64,000 nucleotides of DNA from Leptospira mtsangambouensis (GTDB taxonomy: Bacteria > Spirochaetota > Leptospiria > Leptospirales > Leptospiraceae), in contig NZ_RQHK01000015.1 of assembly GCF_004770475.1 (NCBI RefSeq), forward strand, positions 1-64,000. The letters run 5' to 3'. Below are positions 1-8,300 of this stretch, piece after piece (the first letter of the stretch is position 1; the number at the start of each line of letters is the position of its first letter). The notes under the pieces were generated by a model that saw only the letters and a list, made by a program, of their open reading frames with translations, was not told the DNA's origin and made no database searches. The translations under genes were made by a program, and so were the position numbers.

Positions 1-59
1 TCGATCGGCTTGACCATATTACAATATACACGATTAAGATCGTGTATGTCATTAATGCG

Positions 60-190
60 TTGTTTGTTAACTTACTTTGTTCTGTTTGGCGGTCTACGCC
101 GATGGACTTTTTGCTAGGCTAACGCTCCGCAAAAGTCCCAACCTCACTCCCTATGGGTCGTTGCGGTTGGCTTTCCCTCATCGGGAAAAA
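60..190. repeat. Hairpin-rich intergenic sequence
   Basis: Non-coding stretch at the left edge with several inverted repeats. GGACTTTTTGC (104-114) pairs with GCAAAAGTCC (129-138) with one extra T, and TTTCCC (172-177) pairs with GGGAAA (183-188). It is less AT-rich than its surroundings, which resembles the hairpin-bearing intergenic sequences of Leptospira genomes. No coding frame was recognised. Whether it recurs in the genome cannot be judged here. Confidence 0.4.
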
Positions 191-233
191 TAGAACCTTT
201 GTTGTATATAGTTGAAGAAGAGTAAGATAAGAA

Positions 234-267
234 GAAGCCTTATGTCGAAAGATGTGAGGCTTTTTTT
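234..267 (+). terminator. Rho-independent terminator
   Basis: AAGCCT (235-240) pairs with AGGCTT (257-262) and the stem runs directly into a T tract. It would end a transcript entering from the left of the window and separates it from the gene starting at 381. Confidence 0.6.
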
Positions 268-380
268 GTTTCTGGAGAATCAAAAAAAGTTTTCTGATTT
301 ATTAGCTTGTTATATATCATGCATATTGCCTTTTAACATGAGTTAAGTAACAAGTATCCTTTATTTACTAGGAGAATCGA

Positions 381-2933
381 ATGTATACAGAAACAAAAAT
401 TTGGTCAAGGTCACTTGGAAATCAGGGTGATTCATTCGATCCTTATCGAGAGCGTCTCAGAGCAACGTATTCAAAGTTTAGAGAACGCGTTGGAAATTTA
501 ATACAACATATTCCTTCTGATACGCTAGGTTTAACGGTCCATGACCTTACGCACTTGGATGCTCTGTGGGAGATGGCAGACATATTAACAGATGATTCTT
601 TTATTCTTAATCCTGCCGAAGCTTTTGTTTTCGGAGGGGCAATCCTATTACATGATTCCGCTATGACTATTTGTTCCTATAAAGGAGGAATTGATGAAAT
701 AAGAAGTTCTCCTGAATATTCTGACGCAATCGCCCAGTTTCGTGCAAATTTTTCAAGCAAAGATTTATCAAGAATTGGCACAACAACCGCAGAGGCATTT
801 GCCTTAAATGAAACCTTACGAATTAAGCACGCAAGTAAAGCTGAGGAGCTTGCTTTACAACAATGGGAATCACAATTTGATGGTGATCCTATGTTTTTGA
901 TCGATGATACCGAATTTAGAGACCATTATGGAAGGTCAATCGGACGTATTGCACATAGTCATCATTGGAACATAAGCGATGTTCCGAAAAATTTTATCGC
1001 CTCTCAAGGAGCATTTTCTGGATTTCCACAAGATTGGAAAGTTGACCTTTTAAAAATAGCCTTATTACTTCGTTGCGTAGACGCTATGCAGATAGATGAT
1101 AGAAGAGCGCCAAAATTTTTAGCATCTTTGAGGATTATTGGAACTGATTCAATGGAGCATTGGCGATTCCAAAACAAACTTACTCAGCCACATGTTGACG
1201 AAGGACGGATTGTATATACCTCCAAAAGTCCTTTTTTGGTTGATGAAGCAAACGCTTGGAACCTTTGTTTCGACACATTACAAATGATCGACAGAGAACT
1301 CCGCGACTCCAATGATTTACTCTTAAAAAAAAATCTTCCCAAATTTACTGTCAATGGAGTCGCGGGTGCCGGTTCTGCAGATGCACTAGCACAGTATGTT
1401 GAAGTACAGGGATGGCGTCCATTGCCGTTAAATCTAAAGGTTTCGAATGTACCTAACTTAGCGCGTACATTAGGTGGAAAGGATTTATACAACAGTCCAC
1501 TTTCACCGCTTCGTGAGCTTATTCAAAACTCGGCTGATGCAGTTGAAGCAAGAACACTTATAGATGATGAATTTTTAATTTCCGATGGAAAAATTACAAT
1601 AAGGTTTATTGAATCGGACTCGGAAACAATGTTGGAAATTGATGACAATGGAATAGGAATGTCAGAGGGAGTTCTTACGACAGCACTTTTAGATTTTGGT
1701 TTTTCTTTTTGGAAATCCTCATATGCACGCACTGAATTTCCTGGACTTCAAAGTGAAGCCTATCGTTTTCGTGGAAGATATGGGATTGGTTTTTTTTCTA
1801 TTTTTATGTGGTCAAGCGAAATCATTGTTAGTTCGCGTAGATTCAATGAAGGTATCGATGCAGCTCGTGTGTTAGAATTTCGACAAGGGATTGAATCACG
1901 CCCAATTTTAAGAGCAGCAGCCTCTGGGGAGAAATCAACTAAGTGGACTACTCGAATCAGACTTAAATTGGACAAAGATTTTTTTGATAAAGTAATTCCG
2001 AATCCTTCCCAGGATTATAACATAAGATCCCGATATGAATATCGGCATTCATTTTTTAATCAAAACTGGATTCAAAGATTAAGGTTACTTTGCGGTGCCT
2101 TACCAATTAATGTTTTATTGGAGAAAGACTCACGTTCTGAGAGAGTTAGTCTTCCTGAATGGAGAGAGTGTTCAAATGAAGTTTTCGCAAATTTTTTTAA
2201 TGATGTTATATTTAAAAATGACCAAAAACAAGAGAGATTCATTCCAACGTTAACTAAATTATCTGAATTGCCCCCAATGGGCGGTCGTTGTTTTATTTCT
2301 CCATATAACTCAGATGAATCGAAAGTTGCCGTATATGAAAAAGGAATATTTATTGGTTTTGAATATACCAAGAATATATTTGGTGTAGCTGAATCTAAAG
2401 CAATTAACGCAGCAAGAGATCGACATTCCAGAATCGATTTAAGAAAAGATAAGGAATGGATTGAATGCGTCCGCTCAAAAGCATTTGCAGTTTGTCGAAA
2501 TATTGGTGAAAAAATAGAATTACAATCTTTATTTGTTTCTTTTGACGTTCCTGATCCTAATCAACCAATGTTTATTTGCAATCGCGAATTTATATCACTT
2601 TCGGAACTAAAACGTAAAGTTAAAAATAATGGGATCTTTTTTATTAGATTAACAGAAGAAAGTGAGAATGAATTTTCTTGGAAGCTAGCAGAGAATCTTT
2701 CAATTATTACAGGGCTAAGTGTGGATGAAAGTCGTGTTTTCCCACTCGTTAAATTTAGAGGAGCCATTGGATTGGGGCAAAGTATAGAAAACTTGGTAAA
2801 TGAAGCAAATGAGCCGTTGTTTAATTTTTTGAAAGAAATTTGTGCAGAGTTAGGGCCTTCATCAAGTATAAAATCTGAATATGTTGAATCAAGCGGATAT
2901 AGAAATGACTATATTGATATTTTTATTCAATAA
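381..2933 (+). CDS. HD-domain / Hsp90-like (GHKL) ATPase fusion protein
   Basis: 850-residue cytosolic protein with no signal or membrane segment. The N-terminal third looks like an HD phosphohydrolase: H54-D55 and H58, the H91-D92 pair (ILLHDSAM), H150, H192-H195 and D234 (LLRCVDAMQIDD). The centre is a GHKL ATPase of Hsp90 type: N box with E379 and N383 (LRELIQNSADAVEA), G1 box DDNGIGM at 421-427 and G2 box GRYGIGFFS at 465-473, which closely resembles Hsp90 GQFGVGFYS. The C-terminal third is not recognised. The start is supported by GGAG six bases upstream. HD plus Hsp90-like ATPase fusions have been discussed for predicted bacterial conflict systems (known from memory). A nucleotide-hydrolysing effector gated by an ATPase is inference. 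It stands alone, with a terminator in front. Confidence 0.75.
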   Translation: MYTETKIWSRSLGNQGDSFDPYRERLRATYSKFRERVGNLIQHIPSDTLGLTVHDLTHLDALWEMADILTDDSFILNPAEAFVFGGAILLHDSAMTICSYKGGIDEIRSSPEYSDAIAQFRANFSSKDLSRIGTTTAEAFALNETLRIKHASKAEELALQQWESQFDGDPMFLIDDTEFRDHYGRSIGRIAHSHHWNISDVPKNFIASQGAFSGFPQDWKVDLLKIALLLRCVDAMQIDDRRAPKFLASLRIIGTDSMEHWRFQNKLTQPHVDEGRIVYTSKSPFLVDEANAWNLCFDTLQMIDRELRDSNDLLLKKNLPKFTVNGVAGAGSADALAQYVEVQGWRPLPLNLKVSNVPNLARTLGGKDLYNSPLSPLRELIQNSADAVEARTLIDDEFLISDGKITIRFIESDSETMLEIDDNGIGMSEGVLTTALLDFGFSFWKSSYARTEFPGLQSEAYRFRGRYGIGFFSIFMWSSEIIVSSRRFNEGIDAARVLEFRQGIESRPILRAAASGEKSTKWTTRIRLKLDKDFFDKVIPNPSQDYNIRSRYEYRHSFFNQNWIQRLRLLCGALPINVLLEKDSRSERVSLPEWRECSNEVFANFFNDVIFKNDQKQERFIPTLTKLSELPPMGGRCFISPYNSDESKVAVYEKGIFIGFEYTKNIFGVAESKAINAARDRHSRIDLRKDKEWIECVRSKAFAVCRNIGEKIELQSLFVSFDVPDPNQPMFICNREFISLSELKRKVKNNGIFFIRLTEESENEFSWKLAENLSIITGLSVDESRVFPLVKFRGAIGLGQSIENLVNEANEPLFNFLKEICAELGPSSSIKSEYVESSGYRNDYIDIFIQ

Positions 2934-3029
2934 ATTATTAAAGATTAAATTAAACAATTTAATAAAGTTTTTAAATTCCTTTTGATTAATTGCTAATATC
3001 AGATTTTATTCTGTATAAAAGTCTAAAGT

Positions 3030-3125
3030 CAGAATGCATTTCTGACGGAGGCGTGGCCAAAGCTCGCCAGTCTGAACAGGAGGTACAGCTGGCAGGAGTC
3101 GGGAAGGCATTCTGCTGCTTTTTTT
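3030..3125 (+). ncRNA. Structured element with T tract: small RNA or complex terminator
   Basis: An 8-bp closing stem, CAGAATGC (3030-3037) with GCATTCTG (3107-3114), encloses two further helices: GGCG/CGCC (3050-3053 with 3065-3068), and GCCAG-CTG (3066-3074, bulged T) with CAGCTGGC (3086-3093). The two inner helices share a few bases, so they may be alternative folds. A run of seven T follows on the + strand. It lies 96 bp past the HD-GHKL gene and converges on the FG-GAP lipoprotein gene. It could be a terminator of either, but the multi-helix fold is larger than a simple terminator needs. No known RNA family was recognised. Confidence 0.4.
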
Positions 3126-3127
3126 AT

Positions 3128-4798
3128 CTATTTTCTAATAAAGACATAGGCGGCACCGGAAGAGAGTGCTGAGTTATCGGAACTCGCAGTGGGTCCATTT
3201 GTAATTGTATTTTGATTGCTATCTTCCTGGCTCACTCCAACAACAATCGTATCTCCCGAAACTCCAATGGATTTGCCGAACCAATCATCAGGATCTGCAT
3301 TGGGAGCCTTGAGATACGCATTCAAAGTCCAATTGGAACCTTTTCTTCCATACACAAATACTGCGCCAGACCTAGGTGCAGAATTATCGATACTGATCGT
3401 TTGTCCATTTGTAACAATTCGTTGGCCGCTATCCTCAAAACCCGCACCGACTACAATTGTATCTCCTTCGATGGCAAGTGATTCACCAAAATATTCGTCT
3501 GCTTTGGCATTAGGTGCTTTCAGATACGCTTCATGGATCCAGGTAGATCCTGTTCTTTTAAAAACATAAGCGGCACCCGCATTGGTTGCCGAGTTATCGG
3601 AACTCGCAGTTTGCCCGTTTGTGATTGTTATCTGACTACTCGCCTCGGCAAATGCGCCAACAACAATTGTGTCTTTCGAGATGGCAACATCCTCTCCAAA
3701 TTTATCGGTAGGGTTGGCATTGGGAGCTTTCAGGTATGCCTGTTCCACCCAAGTGGATCCAGTCCTTTGGAATACGTATGCCGCTCCAGAACTAGTCGCT
3801 CCGTTATTGCTACTTGCGATCCCACCGTTTGTAATGGTTGTTTGGTTGCTATCTTCTTGGTTGGCACCTGCAACAATGGTATCGCCCGATATGGCTACAC
3901 TGATTCCAAAAGAATCTTGGGCTTCTGAATTGGACGGTTTGATATAGGCTTCCTGTGACCAGGTGGAACCCGACCTACGAAATACATAGATTGCCCCAGA
4001 ACTGGTAGATGAATTGTTTATACTTGCAGTCGGACCATTTGTAATGGTTGTTTGGTTACTATCCTCCAAATATGTTCCAACTACAATCGTATCTCCGGAG
4101 ATCGCTACTGGAAATCCAAACTGATCCGTTGATTCTGCGTTAGATGGCTTGAGATACGCCTCTTGTGCCCAAGTGGAACCTGACCTCTTGAATACGTAAA
4201 CTGCTCCGGCGCCAGTTGCCGAGTTGTCCCCACTTGCAGTAGGGCCATTCGTGATCGTTGTTTGGTTGCTCTGTTCCAAGTTGGCACCAACAGCGATTGT
4301 GTCTCCGTCAATAGCGACTGAGACTCCAAATTGATCGCCGGGGTCTGAATTGGAAGCTTTGATATAAGCTTGTTGGGACCATATAGAACCTGTTCTTTGG
4401 AATACATAGGCGGCTCCCGATAGACCATTATCGTTATTGCTACTGGCACCTTCACCATTCGTGATCGTAGTTTCGTTGCTAGCTTCTCCTATGGCACCAA
4501 CAACAATCGTATCTCCTGAAATGGCAACCGCAGTTCCGAAACCATCGCTCGGTTCTGCGTTGGAGGCTTTGAGGTAAGCTTGGCTTTCCCAAAGTTTGAT
4601 CGGAGTCTGGATTCGGAAGCCACAGGATGGAACTGGACCTTCTGCGGTCGAAGATACAAGTAATGTTGAGAGAAAGTCATTCGATTCTGGATCGCAGGGA
4701 TTATTTAATGTTAATCGCTTACAACTGAAGGAGAGAATCATTGTAAGGAGAACCAAGAGATTTAGAACCAAAGTCGATTGAGAATTGATTTCTTTCAT
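3128..4798 (-). CDS. Seven-bladed FG-GAP beta-propeller lipoprotein
   Basis: 556 residues. A signal peptide ends in the lipobox ILSFSC (C26). A short CDPESNDFL segment follows, also present in the propeller lipoproteins at 53170 and 54862. Seven repeats of about 65 residues then run to the C-terminus. Each has the pattern AYLKxxNAxPxDxFG, AISGDTIVVGA, EDSNQTTITNG and GAAYVFxRTGSTW, so the fold is predicted to be a closed seven-bladed integrin-type propeller. Such Leptospira proteins are usually surface or periplasmic; ligand unknown. The repeats are similar at DNA level, so copy number could vary by recombination. No strong ribosome site is visible before the ATG. Not in an obvious operon. 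Confidence 0.8.
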   Translation of the reverse strand: MKEINSQSTLVLNLLVLLTMILSFSCKRLTLNNPCDPESNDFLSTLLVSSTAEGPVPSCGFRIQTPIKLWESQAYLKASNAEPSDGFGTAVAISGDTIVVGAIGEASNETTITNGEGASSNNDNGLSGAAYVFQRTGSIWSQQAYIKASNSDPGDQFGVSVAIDGDTIAVGANLEQSNQTTITNGPTASGDNSATGAGAVYVFKRSGSTWAQEAYLKPSNAESTDQFGFPVAISGDTIVVGTYLEDSNQTTITNGPTASINNSSTSSGAIYVFRRSGSTWSQEAYIKPSNSEAQDSFGISVAISGDTIVAGANQEDSNQTTITNGGIASSNNGATSSGAAYVFQRTGSTWVEQAYLKAPNANPTDKFGEDVAISKDTIVVGAFAEASSQITITNGQTASSDNSATNAGAAYVFKRTGSTWIHEAYLKAPNAKADEYFGESLAIEGDTIVVGAGFEDSGQRIVTNGQTISIDNSAPRSGAVFVYGRKGSNWTLNAYLKAPNADPDDWFGKSIGVSGDTIVVGVSQEDSNQNTITNGPTASSDNSALSSGAAYVFIRK

Positions 4799-4910
4799 TG
4801 TTTCAATTTCTTTGAATTCTCTTCCTTGCGATGAAAATTCCCAGCATTCGATATTAAGAATTTGTAAATTTGACTCACCTCAGGCAAGTATTTTTCATGT
4901 AGTCATTACT

Positions 4911-5216
4911 TCACATTTTTAACCATCCTTGGATGGATGTGGAAGCGAATTCTAACAGGGCTCGCTCATTGTTTGTGATTTCTTTGTAGGCGAGATAAAA
5001 AGCGATCAATTCAAGAGGATATTGCAAATGATAATGGTTAGATGGTTTCTGTTTCCATTCCTTCCAAAAGGTAGAACGCTGCAAACGAAATCGTTCCCGA
5101 AAGAACAGAAATAAAAATGGAATGACTTCAGAAGCTTTTAGAGATTTCCAGATGGTTTTGAATGTTTGCCATTGCATTCGATAGAAAAAAGGAAACAAGT
5201 TTCTGGAAACTGGCAT
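4911..5216 (-). CDS. Small hypothetical protein, doubtful
   Basis: Open frame of 101 residues, rich in aromatic and basic residues (RNLFPFFYRMQW, FLFLFFRERFRLQ) and ending in a more protein-like segment (ELIAFYLAYKEITNNERALL). No recognisable domain, signal peptide or good ribosome site. It lies alone between the FG-GAP lipoprotein and an exported protein gene. It could be a real small gene, a decayed remnant or chance. Confidence 0.3.
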   Translation of the reverse strand: MPVSRNLFPFFYRMQWQTFKTIWKSLKASEVIPFLFLFFRERFRLQRSTFWKEWKQKPSNHYHLQYPLELIAFYLAYKEITNNERALLEFASTSIQGWLKM

Positions 5217-5643
5217 GGTAAGATAATTTAGATTACCTTAATAAAAAACAATTTGTTTTCGAAGTTGATACTAAGATTTATCTCGTCGCGAATGCCTTCA
5301 TTTTACTTTTATTGGTATCGGAAAGAATTTAAAATTGATAAGAATCTCCATTTGTTAAGGCAATCACCAAATATTTGGTAGGCGAATGTTTCTGGCATTC
5401 TGATGCATTTTTGGTTTCAATGTAAGGTTACTACAAATTTATATTTTTAATCGGACATTAGTGAAAGAAGCGGCAAAGCGTAAGCCATCTTAGGTGGAGA
5501 GGGTGTTGTTTCCTGAACATAGGATTTTCACCAAAATTTCGATTAAAAATGAAAGAAAAATGAATCGACATCTAGTCAGGAGGATCGAAAAAATAACGTT
5601 TGTCTTTATTTTTATAGAATCAAAAAGGAAATTTTAGAAACCA
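5217..5643. other. Intergenic stretch, nothing identified
   Basis: 427 bp of AT-rich sequence without a convincing reading frame. The promoter of the exported protein at 5644 should lie here, but no clear -35/-10 pair could be chosen and no inverted repeat of note was seen. Confidence 0.5.
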
Positions 5644-6168
5644 ATGAAGAAATTAATTTTCGTAGTAACCTTGTTAGTTTTAAATATTCAATTATTTGCA
5701 AAAACTCATACATTGGATGAAGGAAAAATTTCCTTTGAAACAGGTGATGAGTTCCAGCCTTTTTCAAAGGAAATAATCGATTTAAAATATCCTTCTAAAC
5801 GAGCTCCTAAGTATGTGATTGGAACTAAGTCCACTAAAACATCAATTGGTTTTGATATAAAAGATAATCAAATCGAAGAAATTAATCTAGAAGATGCTAG
5901 AAAAGCAATGTCGGAAACGTTTTCAAAAATTATCCCTGGAATCAATTGGATTAAAAATGAACTAATAGTTGTTAATAATAAAAAGTTTATCCTTTTTAAT
6001 TTTTTATCAAATGCTATCGATACGAAAATAAATAATACTATGTTGGTTACGAATTATAATGGAAAAATGTTATTGTTTAACTTCAATTCAACTATAGATG
6101 AATACCCAAAGTACAATAAGACTTTTGACCAAATCATAGAATCGATTAAAATTGAAGAAAAACAATAG
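5644..6168 (+). CDS. Exported hypothetical protein
   Basis: 174 residues. The N-terminal signal peptide is MKKLIFVVTLLVLNIQLFA with likely cleavage after LFA, so it is periplasmic or secreted. The mature part alternates short beta segments and helices (FILFNFLSNAI, MLVTNYNGKMLLFNFNS) and ends in a helix, FDQIIESIKIEEKQ. This resembles by eye the PsbP/DcrB-like fold of small secreted proteins, but no family is claimed. The next gene starts 24 bp downstream on the same strand, so they may be co-transcribed. Confidence 0.65.
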   Translation: MKKLIFVVTLLVLNIQLFAKTHTLDEGKISFETGDEFQPFSKEIIDLKYPSKRAPKYVIGTKSTKTSIGFDIKDNQIEEINLEDARKAMSETFSKIIPGINWIKNELIVVNNKKFILFNFLSNAIDTKINNTMLVTNYNGKMLLFNFNSTIDEYPKYNKTFDQIIESIKIEEKQ

Positions 6169-6192
6169 GTAATCTGGCATAGGAGTTTAGTT

Positions 6193-6786
6193 ATGAATAA
6201 AGCAAAATACATAGGGATCACAGCGAGTCTCTTGATTCTTCTCGGGATTGTTTTTTATGGTTATATGGGTGGGTTCCAGGATGTAGTTGTGAATCGTGAA
6301 TCATTTGGTCCAACAGAGATTTACTATACAACTCATAAAGGACCTTATAAAGATATCGGAGCTAGTTGGGGAAGTTTTCAAAAAGAATGGGAGATGCTAG
6401 GGATTACCAATTGCGATAGCCTTGCCATTTATTTGGATGCACCCGATACGGAACCAACCAAGTTACGATCGATTCTTGGATGTCGATTGGAAGGGCTTAC
6501 TCCTGAACAAAAAAAACAAATTTCTGGAAAGTTTCACACATTCTCGATTCCTAAAATGAATGGGATCAGTGCTTCCTTTCCATTTAAGAATTTTTTATCT
6601 TATTTTTTAGCACCAACCAAAGTGTATCCTAAATTCCAAGAGATCTTAACCGCTGAATCTTCCCAAACTTCCGTCGCAATCGAAGTTTATGGTGGGTCTT
6701 CCGAGTCTGTGGATTCCATTGGATTCTTTATGCCCGTAGGTGTTAGTCGAGAAATTTTTCGCTCATTAGAAGAGGCGTTCCACTAA
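6193..6786 (+). CDS. Membrane-anchored GyrI-like domain protein
   Basis: 197 residues. One N-terminal transmembrane segment (about 6-26) is followed by a soluble domain containing ESFGPTEIYYTTHKGPYKDIG, a SWGSFQKEW helix, SLAIYLDAPD and LGCRLEG. These match the pattern of the GyrI/SOUL-like small-molecule-binding fold, close in layout to TEX264-type single-pass proteins. Ligand unknown. The ribosome site AGGAG sits 8 bases before the ATG. Probably co-transcribed with the exported protein just upstream. Confidence 0.65.
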   Translation: MNKAKYIGITASLLILLGIVFYGYMGGFQDVVVNRESFGPTEIYYTTHKGPYKDIGASWGSFQKEWEMLGITNCDSLAIYLDAPDTEPTKLRSILGCRLEGLTPEQKKQISGKFHTFSIPKMNGISASFPFKNFLSYFLAPTKVYPKFQEILTAESSQTSVAIEVYGGSSESVDSIGFFMPVGVSREIFRSLEEAFH

Positions 6787-6814
6787 TCCGAATTAAGGTA
6801 GGGCTCTTTTCGCT

Positions 6815-6890
6815 AGGGATTGTAGGGCTTGGTCTGCCGTAAGGCAGACGGAAGCGTAGCGGACCCCGGAGTAGCCCGGCCCTTATTCTT
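6815..6890. repeat. GC-rich hairpin element in intergenic region
   Basis: Part of the 336-bp gap 6787-7122. GTCTGCC (6832-6838) pairs with GGCAGAC (6843-6849) around a GTAA loop, and GGGC (about 6825) can pair with GCCC further on. The composition (ACCCCGGAGTAGCCCGGCCC) stands out sharply from the AT-rich flanks. It is of the kind found between genes throughout Leptospira chromosomes. It may double as terminator for 6786. Function unproven. Confidence 0.45.
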
Positions 6891-7031
6891 TCCATCATAC
6901 AACAAGATTGTTTTGGGAGCGCAAATATCCATCGTTTTTGTTTTTCTCTTGTTTCTAGAATTTTGATCGATAACTTTAGAAACTTTCTAAATAAACTTAT
7001 GTTAAACTAAGAATGGAAGAAACAAGGTTCC

Positions 7032-7060
7032 TTGACTTTCGTTGACTGGTCAGTCATAAT
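7032..7060 (+). promoter_or_regulatory. Promoter with perfect operator in the spacer
   Basis: A -35-like TTGACT (7032-7037) and -10-like CATAAT (7055-7060) are exactly 17 bp apart. The inverted repeat TGACTG-GT-CAGTCA (7043-7056) occupies the spacer and enters the -10 box. A dimeric repressor bound there should block polymerase. The shape resembles TetR-family operators, but no regulator gene lies next to it. It drives the DUF5692 gene 62 bp downstream. Confidence 0.65.
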
Positions 7061-7122
7061 GAAATTGGAAAGTGGATGAATATAAATAAGATTTTGAAAT
7101 TTAAATTGAGAGAGGTTTTGTA

Positions 7123-8112
7123 ATGTGGAATTTTAATGCAGAGGCCGGAACAACAACAATCGAAGGGATTGGAATATGGCTCCTTGTTTTTTTTACCCTT
7201 TTTGTTTTTAATGAATTTGCAAGGAGATGGAAATGGGCTGGTTTATTTAGCTTCATAGTCCTTCCAACTTTTTTGTCTATTCTTTGGTTTTTCTTTATGA
7301 AGGAACAAACCTATACGGATTGGTTTCATTTAGCAAAAGTATACTCTGCGCTTGCAGGTTGCCTTATCTTTTGGGCGATTCGCCATATTCAAAAAACTGA
7401 TAAAAAAGGAAATGTACGTTGGCGATTAGCAAATGTTAAACTGGCTTTGTTTTTTCCCGCTCTTATTTTGGCGGTGAATATCATTGAGGCAGTCACGAGA
7501 GATTTTCAAGTAGGAAAGATTTATTGGAATATTTTTTCTGGACCGATTGAAGGAGAGGTAACTGGAGTTCTTGGTGGACCTTGGAATTATATGAACGCCA
7601 TTGCAGGGATTCTTAACACAGTGACAATCACTGGTTGGTTTGGAATTGTCATTCGAAAAGAAACAACATCTGATAAGAGCCGGGATATGTTATGGCCTGA
7701 CATGCTTTGGTTTTGGATTGTTGCGTATGATTTGTGGAATTTTTCTTACACATACAATTGTATTCCATCCCATTCTTGGTATGCAGGTTTGGCCCTTCTT
7801 TTGGCGCCAACAGTTTGTGCGTTCACAATAGGAAAAGGTGCATGGTTACAACATAGGGCACAAACGCTTGCTATTTGGTGTATGTTTGCTCAAACATTCC
7901 CTTCATTTTTAGATTCAGGAGCTTATGTCGTTCGCTCAACCTATCAACCTTGGATTTATAATTCTGTTGCTGGACTTGCGCTGGCAAGTAATGTTGCTGT
8001 GTTCTGTTACATGGTATATAAGTGGATCAAAACAAAACGAAATCCATATGCTGGAGAGATTTACACAGACTTAAGTGAATATAAATCGATAAAGGCTTTG
8101 GCAGAATCTTAA
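7123..8112 (+). CDS. DUF5692 family multi-pass membrane protein
   Basis: 329 residues with about nine hydrophobic segments and conserved aromatic patches (DMLWFWIVAYDLWNFSYTYNCIPSHSWYAG, read in pieces; GPWNYMNAIAGILN). Layout and length fit the DUF5692 family, whose function is unknown. The N-terminus has no cleavable signal. It is a single-gene unit: its own promoter with an operator lies at 7032-7060 and a clear terminator at 8134-8165. This suggests expression induced by a specific signal through a TetR-like repressor (inference). Confidence 0.65.
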   Translation: MWNFNAEAGTTTIEGIGIWLLVFFTLFVFNEFARRWKWAGLFSFIVLPTFLSILWFFFMKEQTYTDWFHLAKVYSALAGCLIFWAIRHIQKTDKKGNVRWRLANVKLALFFPALILAVNIIEAVTRDFQVGKIYWNIFSGPIEGEVTGVLGGPWNYMNAIAGILNTVTITGWFGIVIRKETTSDKSRDMLWPDMLWFWIVAYDLWNFSYTYNCIPSHSWYAGLALLLAPTVCAFTIGKGAWLQHRAQTLAIWCMFAQTFPSFLDSGAYVVRSTYQPWIYNSVAGLALASNVAVFCYMVYKWIKTKRNPYAGEIYTDLSEYKSIKALAES

Positions 8113-8133
8113 TTCAAATATTCAAGTTTATTG

Positions 8134-8165
8134 AAAAGGGTCATTCTATTTGTGACCCTTTTTTT
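8134..8165 (+). terminator. Rho-independent terminator after DUF5692 gene
   Basis: AAAAGGGTCA (8134-8143) pairs with TGACCCTTTTT (8153 onward), followed by seven T. It sits 22 bp past the stop codon. Confidence 0.85.
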
Positions 8166-8300
8166 ATTTCTGATAAAGATTGATATAAATCAATGAGCTT
8201 TGAGGTGATTGATTTTTTATATGGCCAAATCATTGGCTTTTCTTTTGTTTTAATAGATTAAAATGATTTCTAACTTTTCTCTATATGGTTCTTTTGTCTT

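Noticed and set aside
3030..3125. Resemblance to the SRP (4.5S) RNA because of GGGAAGG and CAG/CTG pairs
   Set aside because: The conserved asymmetric and symmetric loops of the SRP tip are not in the right order, and the helix is not a single long hairpin.
3212..3947. Open frames on the + strand inside the FG-GAP lipoprotein gene
   Set aside because: They are antisense shadows created by the repeated codons of the propeller.
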